NCBI GenBank assembly: GCA_002713285.1 | Contig: PAVX01000018.1 | Span: forward strand, 52,443 to 61,670 | DNA: 9,228 nt | From: Flavobacteriales bacterium | GTDB lineage: Bacteria > Bacteroidota > Bacteroidia > Flavobacteriales > TMED113 | Reading direction: 5' to 3' | Part shown: positions 6,857 to 9,228 of the stretch, in pieces | Layout of the letters: each line of letters starts with the position of its first letter | Position numbering within the stretch: position 1 is the stretch's first letter | Notes under the pieces: generated by a model | Seen by the model: only the letters and a program-made list of their open reading frames with translations | What the model was told of the DNA's origin: nothing | The model's database searches: none | Translations under genes and position numbers: made by a program

Positions 6857-7972
6857 TTAGCTCTCCTTTGTTGTTAAAGCAATCTTTCTTTCTTGCAGAT
6901 ATTTAATTATAAATTCATAACAATTTAGATTTTTACCTATTATTTCAGGTGGAAACACTCCCGTGTTGTTAAAGATGTTTTTTAACAATAGGTTAGCTCC
7001 AGCAGTGCAGGTGTATCCTGTGGTTCGAGCCATTGAAGTAATTTTAGTGTTGTTATCATATTCGTCATATAAATCTATTTCTATTCTTCTAGTTTCATTC
7101 TCTACAATAATTCTCATGACCGTAAATTCTTCCTCATTTTCTTTTAAAAACCAGTTTTCTTTAAGTATGTCAGCAGTTATTTCAATTGGCGTATAATCAC
7201 TATTATTTATTTTTCTTGTATTTTCTTGAAAAAAGCCAATATCTTTTAATAATTGTATTTTTTGTGCATGTCCTGGATATCTTAGTGTTTTTTCTTTCAT
7301 GAAAGGAACATGTGACATAGTGTATAGTAAGCTTCGAAGTCCATCTGTATTAAAGGCTTCTAAATCTTCAACTTCATTAAAGTGTATTAGCTCAATTTCA
7401 CTTAATGGTTCTTTTACAACAATATTACCATTTTCGAATAATCTAGCCGGTCGAGTATATTCTTCAATAACATCAATTGGTGAAAAAGGCGCTTTATATT
7501 CAAATGGCTGATTTTTTTCTTTTGGTAATCCACCAACATAACACTCATATGAGTTAATTTTCATTATAGTGTCATAGTGTCCAAATAAAATATTTCCAAG
7601 GCCGGGGGCTACCCCAAAATCTACTAATGCAGTTACGTTATTTTGTTGTGCTAATTCATTGAGTTCAAGAGCATTTTCTGGAAAGAAAGATATGTCTACA
7701 ACATTTTTTTTATTTTCAATAATTGTTTTTAACACTTCAAATCCCATAAATCCAGGTACAGCAGAGATGACTAAATCATATCCATGTAACAGTTGCTTAA
7801 AACTATTGAGGTCCGATAAATCGGCATAAATAGTATTGTAATTATATTTCTGCTGTAGTTTTTGTAAAGTTTTTTGATTAATATCTGCAACAGTCACAGT
7901 ATAATCTATAGATAAATCATGCGCTATAGCACTACCAACTCTTCCACCACCAAGCACTAATATTTCTTTCAT
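6857..7972 (-). CDS. Saccharopine dehydrogenase-family oxidoreductase, lysine 6-dehydrogenase-like
   Basis: This 371-aa enzyme belongs to the saccharopine dehydrogenase superfamily but to a different branch from the 420-aa protein encoded at 3213-4475. The N-terminal Rossmann fold has KEILVLGGGRVGSAIAHDLS (2-21) with an acidic residue after strand 2 (VTVAD, 26-30), which suggests NAD rather than NADP. DLVISAVPGFMG (66-77) and DFGVAPGLGNILFG (118-131) follow. The catalytic domain has GGLPKEKNQPFEYK (147-160), SPIDVIEEYTRPARLF (164-179), DLEAFNTDGLRSLLYT (203-218) and LRYPGHAQKIQLL (230-242). SMARTTGYTCTAGANLLL (313-330) returns to the nucleotide-binding domain. The LRYPGH and DGLRSL stretches recall bacterial lysine 6-dehydrogenase, which oxidises the epsilon-amino group of lysine, but saccharopine dehydrogenase remains possible. 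Its ATG overlaps the stop of the DUF6580 gene (ATGA), indicating translational coupling. Superfamily is certain; substrate is inferred. Confidence 0.85.
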   Translation of the reverse strand: MKEILVLGGGRVGSAIAHDLSIDYTVTVADINQKTLQKLQQKYNYNTIYADLSDLNSFKQLLHGYDLVISAVPGFMGFEVLKTIIENKKNVVDISFFPENALELNELAQQNNVTALVDFGVAPGLGNILFGHYDTIMKINSYECYVGGLPKEKNQPFEYKAPFSPIDVIEEYTRPARLFENGNIVVKEPLSEIELIHFNEVEDLEAFNTDGLRSLLYTMSHVPFMKEKTLRYPGHAQKIQLLKDIGFFQENTRKINNSDYTPIEITADILKENWFLKENEEEFTVMRIIVENETRRIEIDLYDEYDNNTKITSMARTTGYTCTAGANLLLKNIFNNTGVFPPEIIGKNLNCYEFIIKYLQERKIALTTKES

Positions 7973-8475
7973 TGAGCCTTTACCAGTATTTTACTTTTTA
8001 TAGCATTAAATCCATAAAACATAATTAATGAATATATGATGTTCCCTATGATTGTATTGAGGAAAAATGGAATTGCTAATGTATAGCATTCAATTAAGCC
8101 AATAATACTTTTAGGATATAATGAAGATGTTAAGAAGACAGAAAAATTAGTCACTATAAAAAATATCAAGCTACCTAAAATTGTAATATTAATAATTCTG
8201 AACCCATTTTGGTTTTGTTTTAATAAAAAACCACAACAGACCATGATCATAAAACTAATATATACAGCTAGATTCATGCTATATCCAAGTATTAAGTCAG
8301 AGATTAGCATAATAGCTATAGGTATTAAAAAAGAGAGTTTCTTACTAGTAAAAAAAGCACCACCAAATAGTGCTACTGCACCTACTGCAGTAAAATTAGG
8401 TGGATGTGGAATAATACGTGTTAAGACACCTAATATGATAAATCCTGTGATTATTAAATTGTATTTATTCAACAT
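7969..8475 (-). CDS. DUF6580 family multi-pass membrane protein (putative transporter)
   Basis: This 168-aa very hydrophobic protein has about five or six membrane helices. After a short N-terminal helix comes TRIIPHPPNFTAVGAVALFGG (residues 19-39), followed by LIPIAIMLISDLILGY (50-65), and near the end YPKSIIGLIECYTLAIPFFLNT (120-141). The R-PHPPNF-pvGA-ALFGGA, SDL-LG and YP-s--Gl--CY--AIPFF-NT patterns are what I know from DUF6580, a family labelled putative transport protein and loosely resembling small substrate-binding membrane components. No substrate is known. The frame is open up to a TTG at 8493, but I prefer the ATG at 8475: the TTG falls inside a possible -7 element, and the ATG leaves the usual short N-terminus before the first helix. 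The stop overlaps the dehydrogenase start by 4 bp (ATGA), so the two products are probably made together. Confidence 0.8.
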   Translation of the reverse strand: MLNKYNLIITGFIILGVLTRIIPHPPNFTAVGAVALFGGAFFTSKKLSFLIPIAIMLISDLILGYSMNLAVYISFMIMVCCGFLLKQNQNGFRIINITILGSLIFFIVTNFSVFLTSSLYPKSIIGLIECYTLAIPFFLNTIIGNIIYSLIMFYGFNAIKSKILVKAQ

Positions 8476-8490
8476 TTTTTTGAGTTTGTT

Positions 8491-8498
8491 CAAATTTA
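8491..8498 (-). promoter_or_regulatory. Possible -7 element for the DUF6580-dehydrogenase operon
   Basis: The minus strand reads TAAATTTG, an exact match to TAnnTTTG, 15 bp upstream of the ATG at 8475. If used, the leader would be only about 9 nt, short but acceptable for a phylum with little Shine-Dalgarno use. No -33 TTG is visible at the right distance, and the match could be chance in such AT-rich DNA. Confidence 0.25.
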
Positions 8499-8529
8499 TT
8501 AAAAAATATCTACATAAGATATTATTAGC

Positions 8530-8537
8530 TATATTTA
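8530..8537 (+). promoter_or_regulatory. Possible -7 element for the repeat-containing secreted protein gene
   Basis: The plus strand reads TATATTTA, a 7 of 8 match to TAnnTTTG, 22 bp before the ATG at 8560, within the 84-bp divergent gap between the DUF6580 gene (start 8475) and this gene. No -33 element is clear. It is listed because the plus-strand promoter must lie in or near this gap and this is the best candidate. Confidence 0.2.
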
Positions 8538-8559
8538 CATTGTAAAAATACTAATAAAA

Positions 8560-9228
8560 ATGAAGCAATATAATATACTCTTTTTTCTATTTCTATTTTC
8601 ATTATTTTCATTTTCTCAAGATAATGATGAAATATCTAATGCAATCGAAATACTATGTGATACGCCTATAGAATCGACAACTATTGGGTATGGCTCTGAT
8701 CAAGAACAATTAATTGCATGGGGACTAAATGATTGTGGCACATCTGTTGATGCTTCTCCAGGGGTTTGGTATTATTTGGAAGGGAATGATTTGGACCTTT
8801 TTTTACGTATGTGTGATTCTTCCTATGACACAAAATTACATGTGTTTCAAGATGATGGTTTTAATATTTCGTGTGTCACTGGTAATGATGATGGGTATGT
8901 TTGTGAAAGTAGTTATTTGCATTCCGCAGTCTCATTTTATGCTGCATCGGGATATACATACTACATATATGTTAGTGGTTATGGTTCATATGAAGGAGAT
9001 TTTATGTTAAATCTTTATTGTAATGCATTTGGTTGTTTAGATCCAGATGCTGAAAATTATTGTGAAGATTGTTTAGGAGATGATGGTAGTTGTCAATATA
9101 CTACTGGTTGTATAGATGTTTCAGCTACAAATTATAATGAAGAAAATGATATTTCAGATCCAGAATCTTGTGAGTATCCAACAGAATGTGAAGAAGGAGA
9201 ACAATTAATCATGATTGATATTATTATA
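8560..9228 (+). CDS. Secreted surface protein: PPC-like domain plus Cys-rich repeats (3' end outside window)
   Basis: The frame is open from the ATG at 8560 to the right edge, giving 223 residues with no stop, so the protein is truncated here and probably much longer. Residues 1-19 are a signal peptide (MKQYNILFFLFLFSLFSFS, cut before Q20). Residues about 30-154 resemble a bacterial pre-peptidase C-terminal (PPC-like) beta-sandwich: GVWYYLEG (68-75), SYDTKLHVF (88-96), CVTGNDDGYVC (105-115), then YTYYIYVSGYGSYEGDFML (132-150). From 158 on come Cys-rich repeats of the form GC.D..A.NY...(D)..SC.Y, a module common in large extracellular proteins of marine Bacteroidota. Such proteins often end with a type IX secretion sorting domain, which cannot be seen here. 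Function unknown; a surface adhesin or matrix role is an inference. The neighbouring DUF6580 gene is divergent. Confidence 0.9.
   Translation, partial: MKQYNILFFLFLFSLFSFSQDNDEISNAIEILCDTPIESTTIGYGSDQEQLIAWGLNDCGTSVDASPGVWYYLEGNDLDLFLRMCDSSYDTKLHVFQDDGFNISCVTGNDDGYVCESSYLHSAVSFYAASGYTYYIYVSGYGSYEGDFMLNLYCNAFGCLDPDAENYCEDCLGDDGSCQYTTGCIDVSATNYNEENDISDPESCEYPTECEEGEQLIMIDIII
9031..9177 (+). repeat. Two tandem Cys-rich protein repeats (GC.D..A.NY...SC.Y)
   Basis: Two copies of the module lie in tandem inside the secreted protein: residues 158-180 (GCLDPDAENYCEDCLGDDGS, then CQY) and 183-206 (GCIDVSATNYNEENDISDPE, then SCEY). Each has the GC start, the A.NY core and the SC.Y end. The first copy carries two extra cysteines (C168 and C171) in its loop. 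The paired cysteines suggest a small disulfide-closed unit, and the acidic loop could bind calcium; both are inferences. More copies may follow beyond the window. Confidence 0.8.

Noticed and set aside
8476..8493. Upstream TTG start extending the DUF6580 protein by six residues
   Set aside because: A good ATG lies at 8475. The added residues are only a Lys/Asn-rich prefix, and the TTG overlaps an exact TAnnTTTG match.
8729..9010. Plus-strand open frame of 93 codons inside the secreted protein gene
   Set aside because: It is in a different frame from the PPC-like/repeat protein, whose domain motifs are unambiguous. The alternative translation is an unlikely Met/Val-rich string.
1..9228. Defence system, mobile element, CRISPR array or phage genes
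   Set aside because: No transposase, integrase, nuclease, helicase, toxin-antitoxin pair or spaced direct repeats are seen on either strand. All sizeable frames are accounted for by the listed genes.

Overview
The window is AT-rich (roughly 30% G+C by eye) and reads as a chromosome segment of a Bacteroidota bacterium, most likely a marine member of the Flavobacteriales. The evidence is a DUF4159 gene 3 bp downstream of rsmE, a bacterial-type dipeptidyl-peptidase III lipoprotein, stand-alone DUF4476 and DUF6580 genes, a TAnnTTTG-type -7 element, almost no Shine-Dalgarno sequences, and a secreted protein with the Cys-rich GC..p.A.NY...dgSC.Y repeats common in marine flavobacterial surface proteins. 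No mobile element, CRISPR array, tRNA or rRNA gene is visible, and coding density is very high.

Layout. (1) Positions 1-3122, minus strand, form a probable four-gene operon. In transcription order these are a small secreted DUF4476-like protein, pckA (ATP-dependent PEP carboxykinase), rsmE (16S rRNA m3U1498 methyltransferase) and a DUF4159 protein cut by the left edge. Gaps are 32, 21 and 3 bp. (2) Positions 3213-4475, plus strand, hold a single LYS9-type saccharopine dehydrogenase gene, divergent from the operon across a 90-bp gap. (3) Positions 4478-8475, minus strand, read in order: a DUF6580 membrane protein; a second saccharopine/lysine-dehydrogenase-family enzyme, coupled to it by an ATGA overlap; a small Cys-rich single-pass membrane protein that seems to have its own promoter; and a dipeptidyl-peptidase III lipoprotein starting at TTG. 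The last gene ends 2 bp from the end of the LYS9-type gene. (4) Positions 8560-9228, plus strand, hold the 5' part of a secreted protein: signal peptide, PPC-like beta-sandwich, then Cys-rich repeats running off the right edge.

How the genes may work together. The central part looks metabolic. DPP III trims oligopeptides to dipeptides. Two distinct enzymes of the saccharopine dehydrogenase superfamily point to lysine breakdown through the aminoadipate-semialdehyde branch. PEP carboxykinase would send C4 acids into gluconeogenesis. This would suit a marine heterotroph living on protein, but the functional link is inferred from gene neighbourhood. I see no defence system or other clearly new multi-gene system. 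The least explained items are the small Cys-rich membrane protein with an A10 tract, the coupled DUF6580/dehydrogenase pair, and the repeat-containing surface protein.
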